Of a DNA stretch of 57,494 nucleotides, positions 1 to 8,527 are shown one piece after another (positions within the stretch are counted from its first letter, which is position 1; every line of letters starts with the position of its first letter). The position numbers were made by a program, and so were the translations under genes. A model generated the notes under the pieces. That model was given only the letters and a program-made list of their open reading frames with translations. It was not told the origin of the DNA and did not search any database. Source of the stretch: Adlercreutzia sp. ZJ176 (GTDB lineage: Bacteria; Actinomycetota; Coriobacteriia; Coriobacteriales; Eggerthellaceae); the NCBI RefSeq assembly GCF_011038975.1, contig NZ_JAAKEC010000018.1:1-57494 (forward strand), written 5' to 3'.

Positions 1-112
1 CGGAACCATGGAGCGGGGGATCACCCGATCCCATTCCGAACTCGGAAGTTAAGCCCCGCGTCGCCGAGAGTACTGCAGCGCCAGGCTGCGGGAGGCCAGG
101 GAGTTCCGCTCA
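1..112 (+). rRNA. rrf: 5S ribosomal RNA, a few bases missing at the 5' end
   Basis: The conserved 5S core is plain: the loop around CCCATTCCGAACTCGGAAG at 31-49 followed by TTAAGCCCCGC. The first bases CGGAAC pair with GTTCCG at 103-108 as helix I. Compared with the usual 115-120 nt, a few 5' bases lie before the window. It is presumably the last gene of an rRNA operon running in from the left. Confidence 0.93.
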
Positions 113-414
113 TGAGGGGTGCTTTCTCTTTTGCGGGGGGCCTTGCGGGGCCCCTTCTTGCTTTGGGAGGGCCTTGCGGCCCCCTTCGTTCTTTTGGGGG
201 AGGGCCGCGGGGTCCTTCTCGCTTTTACGGGGGCGGAGAGCCTCCTTGCTCCTTCATCGGCCCCTCGGGGCCTTTTCGCGTTTGGAGGCTTCTTTCCCTC
301 CTCATGCCTCGGTCCTCGCATCGCCCCGCGGCCCGGGTACCTCTCGCGCCGCCGCTTGTCGGTTGCGGGGGTGTTAATTCTTCGTGCCTTCCCTTCGCGC
401 CTCTGAACGGCACG
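113..414 (+). other. Non-coding spacer with a run of G/C-rich hairpins behind 5S rRNA
   Basis: No credible gene. Between 131 and 275 there are four or five successive G-rich/C-rich inverted repeats, for example GGGGCC...GGCCCC at 137-153 and GGGCC...GGCCC near 168-183, separated by T-rich bits such as TTCTTGCTTT and TTCGTTCTTTT. They look like degenerate copies of one terminator hairpin. Short open frames here follow the repeats and are not believed. Confidence 0.6.
259..276 (+). terminator. Rho-independent terminator of the rRNA operon
   Basis: GGCCCC-TC-GGGGCC followed by TTTT. It is the cleanest of the hairpins behind the 5S gene and is the likely end of the rRNA transcript. Confidence 0.55.
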
Positions 415-420
415 TATAAT
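415..420 (+). promoter_or_regulatory. -10 box for the HEAT protein / icd / acn unit
   Basis: A perfect TATAAT with no good -35 box 17 bp upstream. Transcription would begin near 427. That excludes the upstream ATG at 423 as the start of the next gene and supports the TTG at 468. Confidence 0.5.
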
Positions 421-467
421 GTGTGCGGACATATCTATCGCATGCAGAGCAGAGAGGGACGAGCACA

Positions 468-1073
468 TTGACTGGAAAAGCGCAGGATTCGACGTTGTCG
501 GCTGACGAGATCGCCGAGTATGAGAAGAAGGCGGAGAGCCTCGTCGAGGTGCTCTCGACTGGATCGCGAAGGGAGCGGCAGCAGGCTGCCCAGGTTCTCT
601 CGGCGATCGGCAAGGCGAAGGCGGAGCTTCTCGTTCCCTATGCGAACGCGCTCGTCGACGCGCTCAACCGGCCTGAGGCCCAGACGCGCTGGGAGGTCCT
701 TGACGCGTTGACCGAGCTCGTGCCGTACGAGTCGCGCACGTGTGACAAGGCGCTCGTCGGCGCCGAGACGGCGCTCTTCGACGAAGACAGCGGGCCTTTG
801 CGCCTTGCGGCCATGCGCTTTCTGTGCAAGCTGGGCGCCACCACTGAGAACCGCTCGGAGAAGACGTGGCCCCTCATCGACGAGGGCATCCAGTGCTACC
901 ACGGCGACTTGGAGTTCCAGGACATGCTGCTTGCCGTGATCGACTTCTCGAACGGCAAGCTCTCGCCGTCGGTGAAGGAGTCGCTCGCGGCGCGCATGAA
1001 GTTCGACGCCGCGAACAGCAAGGGCTCGCTCAAGAAGCGCGCAGCCCAGATCATCGAGAACGTTTCCCGTTAG
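468..1073 (+). CDS. HEAT-repeat domain protein, unknown function
   Basis: A 201-residue soluble protein made largely of paired amphipathic helices of HEAT/armadillo type, for example the segments around QQAAQVLSAIGKA and RLAAMRFLCKLGA. It has no catalytic motif and no signal peptide. I chose the TTG at 468 because GAGGGA lies 8 bases before it and the only -10 box (415-420) would start the RNA downstream of the in-frame ATG at 423. The gene is followed after 107 bp by isocitrate dehydrogenase and aconitase on the same strand, so it may be co-transcribed with them. HEAT repeats usually serve protein-protein contact; a role in this operon is only a guess. Confidence 0.75.
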   Translation: MTGKAQDSTLSADEIAEYEKKAESLVEVLSTGSRRERQQAAQVLSAIGKAKAELLVPYANALVDALNRPEAQTRWEVLDALTELVPYESRTCDKALVGAETALFDEDSGPLRLAAMRFLCKLGATTENRSEKTWPLIDEGIQCYHGDLEFQDMLLAVIDFSNGKLSPSVKESLAARMKFDAANSKGSLKKRAAQIIENVSR

Positions 1074-1180
1074 CTGTTGCTATAACGTGCCGGCGCGTGA
1101 CGCGTGTCGGCTTCGCTGCCTCGGAATCGCCGAGGCGGGCATCTTTCGCTGAAAAGAGCTTAGAGGTTAAGGAGAGTGAT

Positions 1181-2275
1181 ATGGCTCGGCATACAGTGAC
1201 CCTCATTCCCGGTGACGGCATCGGCCTGGAGACGTCGGCTGCCATGCAGCGGGTCGTCGCGGCGAGTGGCGCGGACGTCGAATGGGAGCTCGCCCCTGCG
1301 GGCGCGGCGTGCATGGAGGAGCATGGGACGCCCCTGCCGGAGAGCACGATCGAGGCGGTCGAGCGGAACAAGGTGGCCATCAAGGGCCCCATCACCACGC
1401 CGGTGGGCACGGGCTTCCGCAGCGTGAACGTGGCGCTGCGCAAGACGCTCGACCTGTACGTCTGCCTGCGTCCCGTGCTGTCCATCCCCGGCGCGGGAGG
1501 GCGCTACGAGGACGTCGACCTCGTGATCGTGCGCGAGAACTCAGAGGACCTCTATGCGGGCATCGAGTTCGAGGAGGGTTCCGAGGGCGCGCGCAAGCTC
1601 ATCGACTTCGTGGAGGAAAGCGGCGCGGGCTCGATTCGCCCCGACTCCGGCATCTCCATCAAGCCCATCTCCGTCACGGCGACGCGCAACATCGTGGAGT
1701 ACGCGTTCGAGTACGCGCTGAAGCACGGGCGGGCGAAGGTGACGGCGGCGCACAAGGCCAACATCATGAAGCACTCCGACGGGCTGTTTCTGCGCGAGGC
1801 TCGTGAGGTCGCCAAGCGCTACGAGGGCAAGGTCGCCTTCGAGGACAAGATCATCGACGCGTTCTGCATGAGCCTCGTGATGGACCCCTCCCAGTTCGAC
1901 GTGATCGTGTTCCCCAACCTCTACGGCGACATCGCGAGCGACTTGGCGGCGGGCCTGGTGGGCGGCTTGGGCATCGCCCCGGGCGCGAACATCGGCAAGG
2001 ACTGCGCGGTGTTCGAGGCGGTCCACGGCTCGGCGCCCGACATCGCGGGCAAGAACCTCGCCAATCCGACGGCGGAGATCCTCTCGGCGGCCATGATGCT
2101 CGACCACCTCGGCGAGCTCGAGGCGGCATCGCGCATCCGCCGCGCGGTGCGCAGCGTGTACGCGCGCGGGGAGCGCCTGACGGCTGACATCCGCCGCGCG
2201 ACGGGTTCGGACGCCACCGTGGCAAGCTGCACCGAGTTCACCGAGGCGCTCATCGCCGCGCTTGAGGCCGAGTAG
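1181..2275 (+). CDS. icd: Isocitrate dehydrogenase, NAD-type (isocitrate/isopropylmalate dehydrogenase family)
   Basis: A 364-residue cytosolic enzyme oxidising isocitrate to 2-oxoglutarate and CO2. It has the family substrate motif SVNVALRK and the strong signature VIVRENSEDLYAGIE that separates IDH from isopropylmalate dehydrogenase. The C-terminal nucleotide loop reads HGSAPDIAGKN. The Asp-Ile pair stands where NADP enzymes such as E. coli Icd carry Lys-Tyr, so NAD is the expected cofactor. Start ATG has AAGGAGAG 5 bp upstream. Aconitase begins 12 bp downstream, so the pair converts citrate to 2-oxoglutarate, probably for glutamate supply in an organism with an incomplete cycle. Homoisocitrate dehydrogenase is a weaker alternative. 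Confidence 0.9.
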   Translation: MARHTVTLIPGDGIGLETSAAMQRVVAASGADVEWELAPAGAACMEEHGTPLPESTIEAVERNKVAIKGPITTPVGTGFRSVNVALRKTLDLYVCLRPVLSIPGAGGRYEDVDLVIVRENSEDLYAGIEFEEGSEGARKLIDFVEESGAGSIRPDSGISIKPISVTATRNIVEYAFEYALKHGRAKVTAAHKANIMKHSDGLFLREAREVAKRYEGKVAFEDKIIDAFCMSLVMDPSQFDVIVFPNLYGDIASDLAAGLVGGLGIAPGANIGKDCAVFEAVHGSAPDIAGKNLANPTAEILSAAMMLDHLGELEAASRIRRAVRSVYARGERLTADIRRATGSDATVASCTEFTEALIAALEAE

Positions 2276-2287
2276 GGAGGACGTGGG

Positions 2288-4948
2288 ATGATCGAGACGT
2301 TTCAGGCGCCGCTCGCCGCAGGCGAGGCGCGCTACACCTATGTGCCCGTCTCGGGCGTCGAGGGGCACGAGAAGCTCCCCTTCGCGCTGACGGTCCTTCT
2401 GGAGAACGTGCTGCGCAACGCAAGCGACGAGGCGCAGGCGCGCGAGCTGGCGCAGCGCATCGTGAGCGCGGGCGTGGCGGGGCACACGGGCGAGGAGGTC
2501 GAGTTCTCCCCAGCGCGCGTGCTGTTCCAGGACTTCACGGGCGTGCCGGTGTTCGTCGACTTCGCGGTGATGCGCGAGGCGTGCGCCGAGCTCGGCGGCG
2601 ACGCGCGCAAGATCAACCCGCAGATCCCGTGCGATCTGGTGATCGACCACTCGGTCATCGCCGACGCGGCGGGCTGCGCGGGCTGCATGGACGAGAACAT
2701 GCGCCTCGAGTTCGAGCGCAACGCGGAGCGCTACGACTTTCTCAAGTGGGCGCAGGCGTCGTTCGAGAACGTGCGCATCGTGCCGCCGGGACGCGGCATC
2801 TGCCACCAGCTCAACATCGAGCAGTTCGCCCACGTGTGCATGACCTCGCCTTCTGGCGAGGCGGGCGCCGACGGCACGCCGCTCGTGTACTTCGACACGC
2901 TCGTGGGCACCGACTCGCATACGCCCACGGCGAACGGCATCGGCGTTTTGGGCTGGGGTGTGGGCGGCATCGAGGCCGAGGCCGCGGCGCTCGGCCAGCC
3001 CATCACCACGCTCGTGCCGCAGTGCATCGGCGTGAAGCTCACCGGCAAGCTGGCGCCGGGCGTGTCGGCCATGGACGTGTCGCTCACGTTCGCCTCCATG
3101 CTGCGCGCCCGCGGCGTGGTGGGCTGCTTCGTCGAGTGCTTTGGGCCGGGCGTGGCGGAACTCTCGGCCACGCAGCGCGCCTGCATCTCCAACATGACGC
3201 CCGAGTACGGCTGCACCTGCACGCTGTTCCCGGTCGACGACAACACGCTCGACTTCTTGCGCCTGACGGGGCGCACTGACGAGCAGGTGGCGCTCGTGGA
3301 GGCGTACGCGAAGGCGCAGGGGCTGTGGAACGACCCCGACGCCGCGCCGCGCGTGTACGCCGACGTGCTCGAGCTCGACCTCTCGTGCGTGCTGCCGTCG
3401 GTGGCCGGGCCCTCGCGCCCGCATGACCGCATCGCGCGCGACGCGGCGGGCCTGCGCTTCCGCGAGATCTGCGAGAAGCGCGGGTTGGGCGACGAGCACG
3501 TGGAGGTCGAGATCGGCGGCGAGACCTACGCGTTCACGCACGGCACGCTCGCGATCGCGGCGGTGACGAGCTGCACGACGGCGACCGATCCCGCCATGAT
3601 GCTGGCGTGCGGCCTGATCGCGCGCAACGCGGTGCGCGCGGGGCTCTCCACGCGCCCGTGGGTGAAGACCATCCTGGCCCCGGGCAGCCATGCCACCGAG
3701 CTTCTGCTCGCGCGCGCGGGGCTCCTTCCCGCGCTTGAGGCGCTCGGCTTCTACACCTGCGGCTTCGGCTGCATGAGCTGCATCGGCAACTCCGGGCCGC
3801 TCATGCCGGCCATGCACGACATCGCCGACGAGATCGAGCTGGCGAGCGTGCTGTCGGGCAACCGCAACTTCGAGGGGCGCATCTCGCCTGACGTGTCGCA
3901 GAACTACCTGACCGCGCCGGCGAACGTGGTGGCCTACGCGCTCGCGGGCACGATGGACATCGACCTGGCCGACGAGCCGCTCGGCTACAACGCGCAGGGC
4001 CAGCCGGTCTACCTGCGCGACATCGAGCCTGACGCAGACGAGCTCGACGAGCTGGTGCGCACCTACGTGACGGCCGACCTGTACGCCGAGGGCTCGGCGG
4101 GCCTGTACGAGGGCGACGCCGCCTGGCAGGCCCTCGGCGCGCAGCCGAGCGACGTCTTCACGTGGGACGAGGGCTCCACCTACGTGCGCCGCCCGCCGTA
4201 CTTCGACGGCATGACGCGCGCGGTGACCGCTCCCGCCGCGGTCGAGGACGCGGCCGCCATCGGGTACTTCGGCGACTTCATCACCACCGACCACATCTCC
4301 CCGGCAGGCGCCATCGCGCCCGACTCGCCGGCGGCGCGCTACCTGCGCGAGCGCGGCGTGGCCGACGCCGACTTCAACACCTACGGGAGCCGCCGCGGCA
4401 ACCACGAGGTGATGATGCGCGGCACCTTCGGCAACGTGAAGCTGGAGAACAAGCTGGCGGAGGGCCGCCGCGGCGGTTGGACGCTCGACGTGCTGCGCCA
4501 TGAGGTGGGCAGCATCTTCGACGTGTCCGAGCGCTACGCCGACCATGACGTGCCGCTCGTGGTGGTCGCGGGCAAGATGTACGGCAGCGGGTCGTCGCGC
4601 GACTGGGCGGCGAAGGGTCCGGCGCTGCTCGGCGTGCGCGCCGTGATCGCCGAGAGCTTCGAGCGCATCCACCGCTCCAACCTGATCGGCATGGGCATCC
4701 TCCCGCTGCAGTTCAAGGAGGGCGAGGGCGCCGAGAGCCTGGGGCTCGACGGCACCGAGCGCTACACGGTGGCGCCGATCGACTTCTCCGCGGGGCTGCC
4801 CAGCCCGCGCGTGGTGGGCGTGCGCGCCTGCCGCGCGGACGGCTCGTGCGTCGAGTTCGACGCCGTCGTGCGCGTCGACACGCCGACGGAGGGCCGCTAC
4901 TACGAGGGCGGCGGCATCCTGCAGTTCGTGCTGCGCAGCTTGGCGTAG
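2288..4948 (+). CDS. acnA: Aconitate hydratase, AcnA type
   Basis: An 886-residue enzyme isomerising citrate to isocitrate through a [4Fe-4S] cluster. The cluster cysteines are Cys429 (in TSCTTATDP), Cys495 and Cys498 (in GCMSCIGNSGP), with the expected C-x65-C-x2-C spacing. The N-terminal LPFALTVLLENVLRN and the C-terminal swivel domain with GSGSSRDWAAKGP fit the monomeric AcnA/IRP branch, and the length is normal. The start has GGGAGGA upstream and lies 12 bp after icd, so translation is probably coupled. A stem-loop follows the stop. Confidence 0.95.
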   Translation: MIETFQAPLAAGEARYTYVPVSGVEGHEKLPFALTVLLENVLRNASDEAQARELAQRIVSAGVAGHTGEEVEFSPARVLFQDFTGVPVFVDFAVMREACAELGGDARKINPQIPCDLVIDHSVIADAAGCAGCMDENMRLEFERNAERYDFLKWAQASFENVRIVPPGRGICHQLNIEQFAHVCMTSPSGEAGADGTPLVYFDTLVGTDSHTPTANGIGVLGWGVGGIEAEAAALGQPITTLVPQCIGVKLTGKLAPGVSAMDVSLTFASMLRARGVVGCFVECFGPGVAELSATQRACISNMTPEYGCTCTLFPVDDNTLDFLRLTGRTDEQVALVEAYAKAQGLWNDPDAAPRVYADVLELDLSCVLPSVAGPSRPHDRIARDAAGLRFREICEKRGLGDEHVEVEIGGETYAFTHGTLAIAAVTSCTTATDPAMMLACGLIARNAVRAGLSTRPWVKTILAPGSHATELLLARAGLLPALEALGFYTCGFGCMSCIGNSGPLMPAMHDIADEIELASVLSGNRNFEGRISPDVSQNYLTAPANVVAYALAGTMDIDLADEPLGYNAQGQPVYLRDIEPDADELDELVRTYVTADLYAEGSAGLYEGDAAWQALGAQPSDVFTWDEGSTYVRRPPYFDGMTRAVTAPAAVEDAAAIGYFGDFITTDHISPAGAIAPDSPAARYLRERGVADADFNTYGSRRGNHEVMMRGTFGNVKLENKLAEGRRGGWTLDVLRHEVGSIFDVSERYADHDVPLVVVAGKMYGSGSSRDWAAKGPALLGVRAVIAESFERIHRSNLIGMGILPLQFKEGEGAESLGLDGTERYTVAPIDFSAGLPSPRVVGVRACRADGSCVEFDAVVRVDTPTEGRYYEGGGILQFVLRSLA

Positions 4949-4967
4949 TTTCTTCCAAAAGGGTGAA

Positions 4968-5004
4968 GAACGCGCCCGTCCCCGACGAGGGGGCGGGCGC
5001 GTTC
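4968..5004 (+). terminator. Long stem-loop after aconitase
   Basis: GAACGCGCCCG (4968-4978) pairs with CGGGCGCGTTC (4994-5004), with further pairing inside. There is no T-tract on the plus strand, so it may be a weak terminator or an mRNA 3' stabiliser. A -10-like TATACT at 5008-5013 follows directly and probably serves the next gene. Confidence 0.5.
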
Positions 5005-5052
5005 GCGTATACTGGTCGGACAAGCTGAACTACGACGGAAGAAGGGGATGCC

Positions 5053-7146
5053 GTGAAGCAGACATCCGGATTAGAGGCCTTGCTCGAGGCGCTGAAGCAG
5101 TCAGGCATGAACACAGACGGCGTGGGAGGGTCGCCTTTCGGGGGGTCGCCTTTCGGCGGCGCGTCCGGTGGCGGCACGTCCGACGGCGACGAGGGGCCGG
5201 CGCGCCCCGCGGGCGGCGCGGGCGCAGGGCCGCACCGCGGCGGCGGGCATGGCGGACATGGCGGACACGGCGGCGGTGCCGCGCCGCACATCGACCTGTC
5301 GTTCATGGACAACATCAAGGGCCCGCAGAGCAAGGGCGCTGCCGTGGTGCTCGTCATCCTGGCGGTGGTCGTGCTGGCGGCGCTGTACTGGTGGTTCCAC
5401 CCAGCGATCAACATCCACTCGGTTGACACCTGGACCTTCGTGGCCGTCTTCATCCTGCTGCCCATCTTCCTGTTTTTCGCGAACAAGTCGCGCAACTACA
5501 AGGCGGGCAGCGCGAAGGTGGAGAAGAACGCCGGGAAGGCCAAGACCTACAAGGTGCTGGCGTTCATCCCCGTGGCCGTGGCGCTCGTGGGCGTGCTCGG
5601 CGCGGTGCTGTCGCTGTCCTTCATCCCGGGCAACGCCGAGAAGTACGCCAGCGTGCTGAAGACTGACACGCTCGACTTCGCGACGGACATCCAGGAGGTC
5701 AACTACTCTGAGATCCCCGTGATCGACCGCGACTCGGCCATCCTTCTGGGTAACCGCGAGATGGGCTCGATCCCCGACTACGTGAGCCAGTTCGAGGTGT
5801 CCACGCTCTACAGCCAGATCAACTACAAGGGCGAGCCGGTTCGCGTGAGCCCGCTGGTCTACGCCGACCTGTTCAAGTGGTTCACTAACCGCGAGGGCGG
5901 CATCCCGGCGTACTCGCTCGTGAACATGACCACGCAGGACGCCGAGATCGTGCGCTTGGGCGACGCTCCCATCCACTACTCGCAGTCCGAGCCGCTTGTG
6001 CGCAACATCGACCGCCACGTGCAGCTGAAGTACCCCTTCTACATGTTCGACGAGAAGTCCTTCGAGATTGACGAGGACGGGCGCGCATGGTGGATCTGCC
6101 CCGTGAAGGAGTTCACCATCGGCCTGTTCGGCGGCACCACCATCAGCCGCGTCGTCCTGTGCGACGCGACCACGGGCGAGTGCACCGACCTCGCGGTTGG
6201 CGACGTGCCCCAGTGGGTTGACCGCGTGTACCCCGCTGACCTGCTCATCCAGCAGTACAACTGGTACGGCACCTACCACAACGGCTGGCTGAACTCGTTC
6301 TTGGGCCAGGAGGGCGTCGTGCGCACCACGCCGGGCACCGACGGCACGCTCGGCTACAACTACATCGCCAAGGACGACGACGTGTGGGTGTACACCGGCG
6401 TCACCTCGGCCACGGCCGACAACTCCATCATCGGCTTCGTGATGGTGAACCAGCGCACGCAGGAGTCGCACTTCTACAGCGTGTCGGGTGCCACCGAGGA
6501 GTCGGCCATGCAGTCGGCCGAGGGCCAGGTGCAGAACTTGCGCTACACGGCCACCTTCCCCATCCTCATCAACGTGGCTGACCAGCCCACCTACTTCATG
6601 GCGCTCAAGGACGGCGCGGGGCTGGTGAAGAAGTTCGCCATGGTGGACATCCAGCGCTACCAGAACGTGGCGGTGGGCGACACGGTGGCTGACACGCAGA
6701 AGACCTACGAGGCGCTGCTCGCCACCAACGGCGTGGTGACCGAGGGCGAAGGCTCGGCGCTGGCCGACGCGCTCACGGCCTCGGGGACCATCCGCTCGAT
6801 GGCCCAGGCGGTCATCGAGGGCAACTCGCACTTCTACGTGACGCTCGACGGCAACTCCGCGATCTTCGACTTCGCGCTGCCGGGCCTGCTCGACATCGTG
6901 AGCTACCGCGTGGGCGACCCCATTGAGTTCACGTACGTCGAGGGCACGAGCGCGAACGTGGCGTACGAGATCCGCGGCGCGAACGCGGGCGGCTCGGGTT
7001 CGGGCGGCTCGGGAGCGACTGACGCCCAGGCCGAGCCTGCGGTGCGGGGCGCCTCGCAGGATGCCGGCGCGCCGCAGAACGCCGGCGCCTCGCAGGGCTC
7101 TTCGGGAGGCTCTTCGGGATCCTCGCAAGGAGCCGCGGGAGCGTAG
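5053..7146 (+). CDS. Large membrane protein of unknown function with Gly-rich disordered ends
   Basis: A 697-residue protein. Residues about 15-80 are Gly/Pro/His-rich and disordered, including a His-Gly run (HGGHGGHGGG). Three hydrophobic segments follow at about residues 96-115, 124-140 and 165-190. The next 400 residues form a probably extracytoplasmic domain, and the C-terminus ends in a Gly/Ser/Ala tail. The GTG at 5053 is preceded by GAAGAAGGGG; the nearby ATG at 5048 is out of frame. I do not recognise a catalytic motif. The soluble part contains text such as FYSVSGATEESAMQSAEG resembling PepSY-like or other conserved envelope proteins, but that is not a firm call. It is monocistronic between aconitase and the rplJ promoter. 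Confidence 0.8.
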   Translation: MKQTSGLEALLEALKQSGMNTDGVGGSPFGGSPFGGASGGGTSDGDEGPARPAGGAGAGPHRGGGHGGHGGHGGGAAPHIDLSFMDNIKGPQSKGAAVVLVILAVVVLAALYWWFHPAINIHSVDTWTFVAVFILLPIFLFFANKSRNYKAGSAKVEKNAGKAKTYKVLAFIPVAVALVGVLGAVLSLSFIPGNAEKYASVLKTDTLDFATDIQEVNYSEIPVIDRDSAILLGNREMGSIPDYVSQFEVSTLYSQINYKGEPVRVSPLVYADLFKWFTNREGGIPAYSLVNMTTQDAEIVRLGDAPIHYSQSEPLVRNIDRHVQLKYPFYMFDEKSFEIDEDGRAWWICPVKEFTIGLFGGTTISRVVLCDATTGECTDLAVGDVPQWVDRVYPADLLIQQYNWYGTYHNGWLNSFLGQEGVVRTTPGTDGTLGYNYIAKDDDVWVYTGVTSATADNSIIGFVMVNQRTQESHFYSVSGATEESAMQSAEGQVQNLRYTATFPILINVADQPTYFMALKDGAGLVKKFAMVDIQRYQNVAVGDTVADTQKTYEALLATNGVVTEGEGSALADALTASGTIRSMAQAVIEGNSHFYVTLDGNSAIFDFALPGLLDIVSYRVGDPIEFTYVEGTSANVAYEIRGANAGGSGSGGSGATDAQAEPAVRGASQDAGAPQNAGASQGSSGGSSGSSQGAAGA

Positions 7147-7183
7147 GAGCGCAGGAAGGAGCCTTTCGGGGGCAAATAAGCCC

Positions 7184-7211
7184 TTGACAGGCGAAACGCA
7201 GGCGGTACAAT
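7184..7211 (+). promoter_or_regulatory. Promoter of the rplJ-rplL operon
   Basis: TTGACA at 7184-7189 and TACAAT at 7206-7211 with a 16-bp spacer, near consensus for the housekeeping sigma factor. It lies 236 bp before rplJ, leaving room for the structured leader. Confidence 0.85.
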
Positions 7212-7218
7212 AGACAGG

Positions 7219-7380
7219 CTGCATCGCTTGTGCGTTGCAGTGATTCGGATACATTGTTCCGCTGCTTAAGACAGCAGGTACCCGCAAGGGTTTAATCGCG
7301 CAAGCGGCCCGCCGAGGTGGTTGCAAACACGTTGCTTGCCGACCCCCGCCGTCTTGAGATGTGCGGGGGTCGTTCTTTTC
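7219..7380 (+). ncRNA. Ribosomal protein L10 leader with attenuator
   Basis: The long untranslated leader before rplJ has the features of an L10 leader: a structured segment around 7300-7320, including CGCAAGCGGCCCGCCGAGGTGG, where L10(L12)4 is known to bind in other bacteria. It is followed by a clear terminator, CGACCCCCGC (7340-7349) pairing with GCGGGGGTCG (7363-7372) and then TTCTTTTC. This predicts autogenous attenuation: excess L10 complex would favour the terminator. Exact helix borders are not certain by eye. Confidence 0.75.
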
Positions 7381-7446
7381 TCAAGGAGCGATCCCACCCC
7401 GCAAGGGCGGAACGCGAGTTTGAGAAAAAGGAGGTGTACGTAGAAG

Positions 7447-7968
7447 ATGCCCAATGCTCAGAATACCGAGATGCTTTCCAACATCAAGGCCGACCTCGAC
7501 GGCGTGTCTGCCATGTGGATCGTAGACTATCGCGGCTTGACCGTGAAGGAGGTGCAGGCTCTGCGCGGTTCCATCCGCGAGGCCGGCGCAACCATGAAGG
7601 TCTACAAGAACACCCTCATGCACATCGCGCTGGAGCAGGCCGAGTTGCCCACGCTTGACGACATGCTGAAGGGCCCGAGCGCGTTCGTCTTCGCTGGCTC
7701 TGACGTGGCTGCTGCCGCCAAGGCCGTGAAGGAGTTCGCGAAGGGGAACGACAAGCTGGAGATCAAGGGTGGCTTGATGGAAGGCGCGGCAGTCACCGCT
7801 GCCGAGGTGGAGGCCATCGCCTCTCTGCCTTCTCGCGAGGAGCTCATCGCTCAGATCGCCGGCGCCATTTCCGGTGTCGCTCGTGGCCTCGCCGTTGCGC
7901 TCAACGGTGTGCCGCGTGGTCTGGCCCAGGTCACGAAGGCCGTGGCCGACCAGAAGGAAGCTGCCTAA
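7447..7968 (+). CDS. rplJ: 50S ribosomal protein L10
   Basis: A 173-residue protein with the family hallmarks: the N-terminal RNA-binding region with WIVDYRGLTVKEVQALR, the YKNTLMHIAL segment, and the long C-terminal helix that carries L7/L12 dimers. It forms the base of the ribosomal stalk with L11 and 23S rRNA. AAAGGAGG lies upstream of the ATG. rplL follows after 99 bp. Expression is probably controlled by the leader described above. Confidence 0.98.
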   Translation: MPNAQNTEMLSNIKADLDGVSAMWIVDYRGLTVKEVQALRGSIREAGATMKVYKNTLMHIALEQAELPTLDDMLKGPSAFVFAGSDVAAAAKAVKEFAKGNDKLEIKGGLMEGAAVTAAEVEAIASLPSREELIAQIAGAISGVARGLAVALNGVPRGLAQVTKAVADQKEAA

Positions 7969-8067
7969 GGGTGGCGAAGCGGGCGGCATAAGGTGTGCTG
8001 CCTGACGTGAAAAAACGCTATGGCCGAAGCGCAAAGGTGCGCCCGGCCGCTTTGAAAGGAAACTAAC

Positions 8068-8445
8068 ATGGCTGTTACTCGTGAAGAGATCATTGAGGCT
8101 CTGAAGGAGATGTCCCTGCTCGAGGCTTCCGAGCTCGTGAAGGACATCGAGGAGACCTTCGGCGTGTCCGCCGCCGCTCCCGTTGCCGTCGCTGCCGCTG
8201 CTCCTGCTGAGGGTGGCGCTGCTGCCGAGGAGAAGACCGAGTTCGACGTCGTGCTCGAGGGCTTCGGCGACAACAAGATCGCCGTCATCAAGGTTGTCCG
8301 CGAGATCACCGGCCTGGGCCTGAAGGAGGCCAAGGCCGCCGTCGAGGAGGCTCCCAAGGCCATCGTCGAGGGCGTCAACAAGGAGAAGGCTGACGAGGTC
8401 AAGACCAAGCTCGAGGAGGCTGGCGCGGCTGTCACCGTCAAGTAG
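8068..8445 (+). CDS. rplL: 50S ribosomal protein L7/L12
   Basis: A 125-residue acidic stalk protein. It has an N-terminal dimerisation helix ([21 protein letters not shown]), an Ala-rich hinge at about residues 38-55, and a C-terminal domain with [13 protein letters not shown] and [12 protein letters not shown] that recruits translational GTPases. GAAAGGAA precedes the ATG. The strong hairpin terminator at 8478 ends the operon. Confidence 0.98.
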   Translation: MAVTREEIIEALKEMSLLEASELVKDIEETFGVSAAAPVAVAAAAPAEGGAAAEEKTEFDVVLEGFGDNKIAVIKVVREITGLGLKEAKAAVEEAPKAIVEGVNKEKADEVKTKLEEAGAAVTVK

Positions 8446-8477
8446 CCCATCCGGGTTCGCTCAGGCAGACTTCAAGC

Positions 8478-8512
8478 GGGGCGCGCACCTTCGGGGTGCG
8501 CGCCCTTTTTTC
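8478..8512 (+). terminator. Terminator of rplJL
   Basis: GGGCGCGCACC, loop, GGTGCGCGCCC followed by six T. It is a strong intrinsic terminator directly before the tcdA ribosome-binding site. Confidence 0.92.
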
Positions 8513-8527
8513 TCAGGGAGGTGACAC

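Noticed and set aside
423-467. ATG at 423 as start of the HEAT protein
   Set aside because: It lies upstream of the transcription start implied by TATAAT at 415-420; the TTG at 468 has a proper ribosome-binding site.
1541-5023. A 1160-codon open frame on the minus strand opposite icd and acnA
   Set aside because: It is the GC-driven antisense shadow of two clearly conserved enzymes; the text is Arg/His/Ala-rich low complexity with no domain.
5101-7326. A 741-codon open frame on the minus strand opposite the membrane protein gene
   Set aside because: Same kind of shadow; His/Val/Arg-rich repetitive text and it runs backwards through the rplJ promoter.
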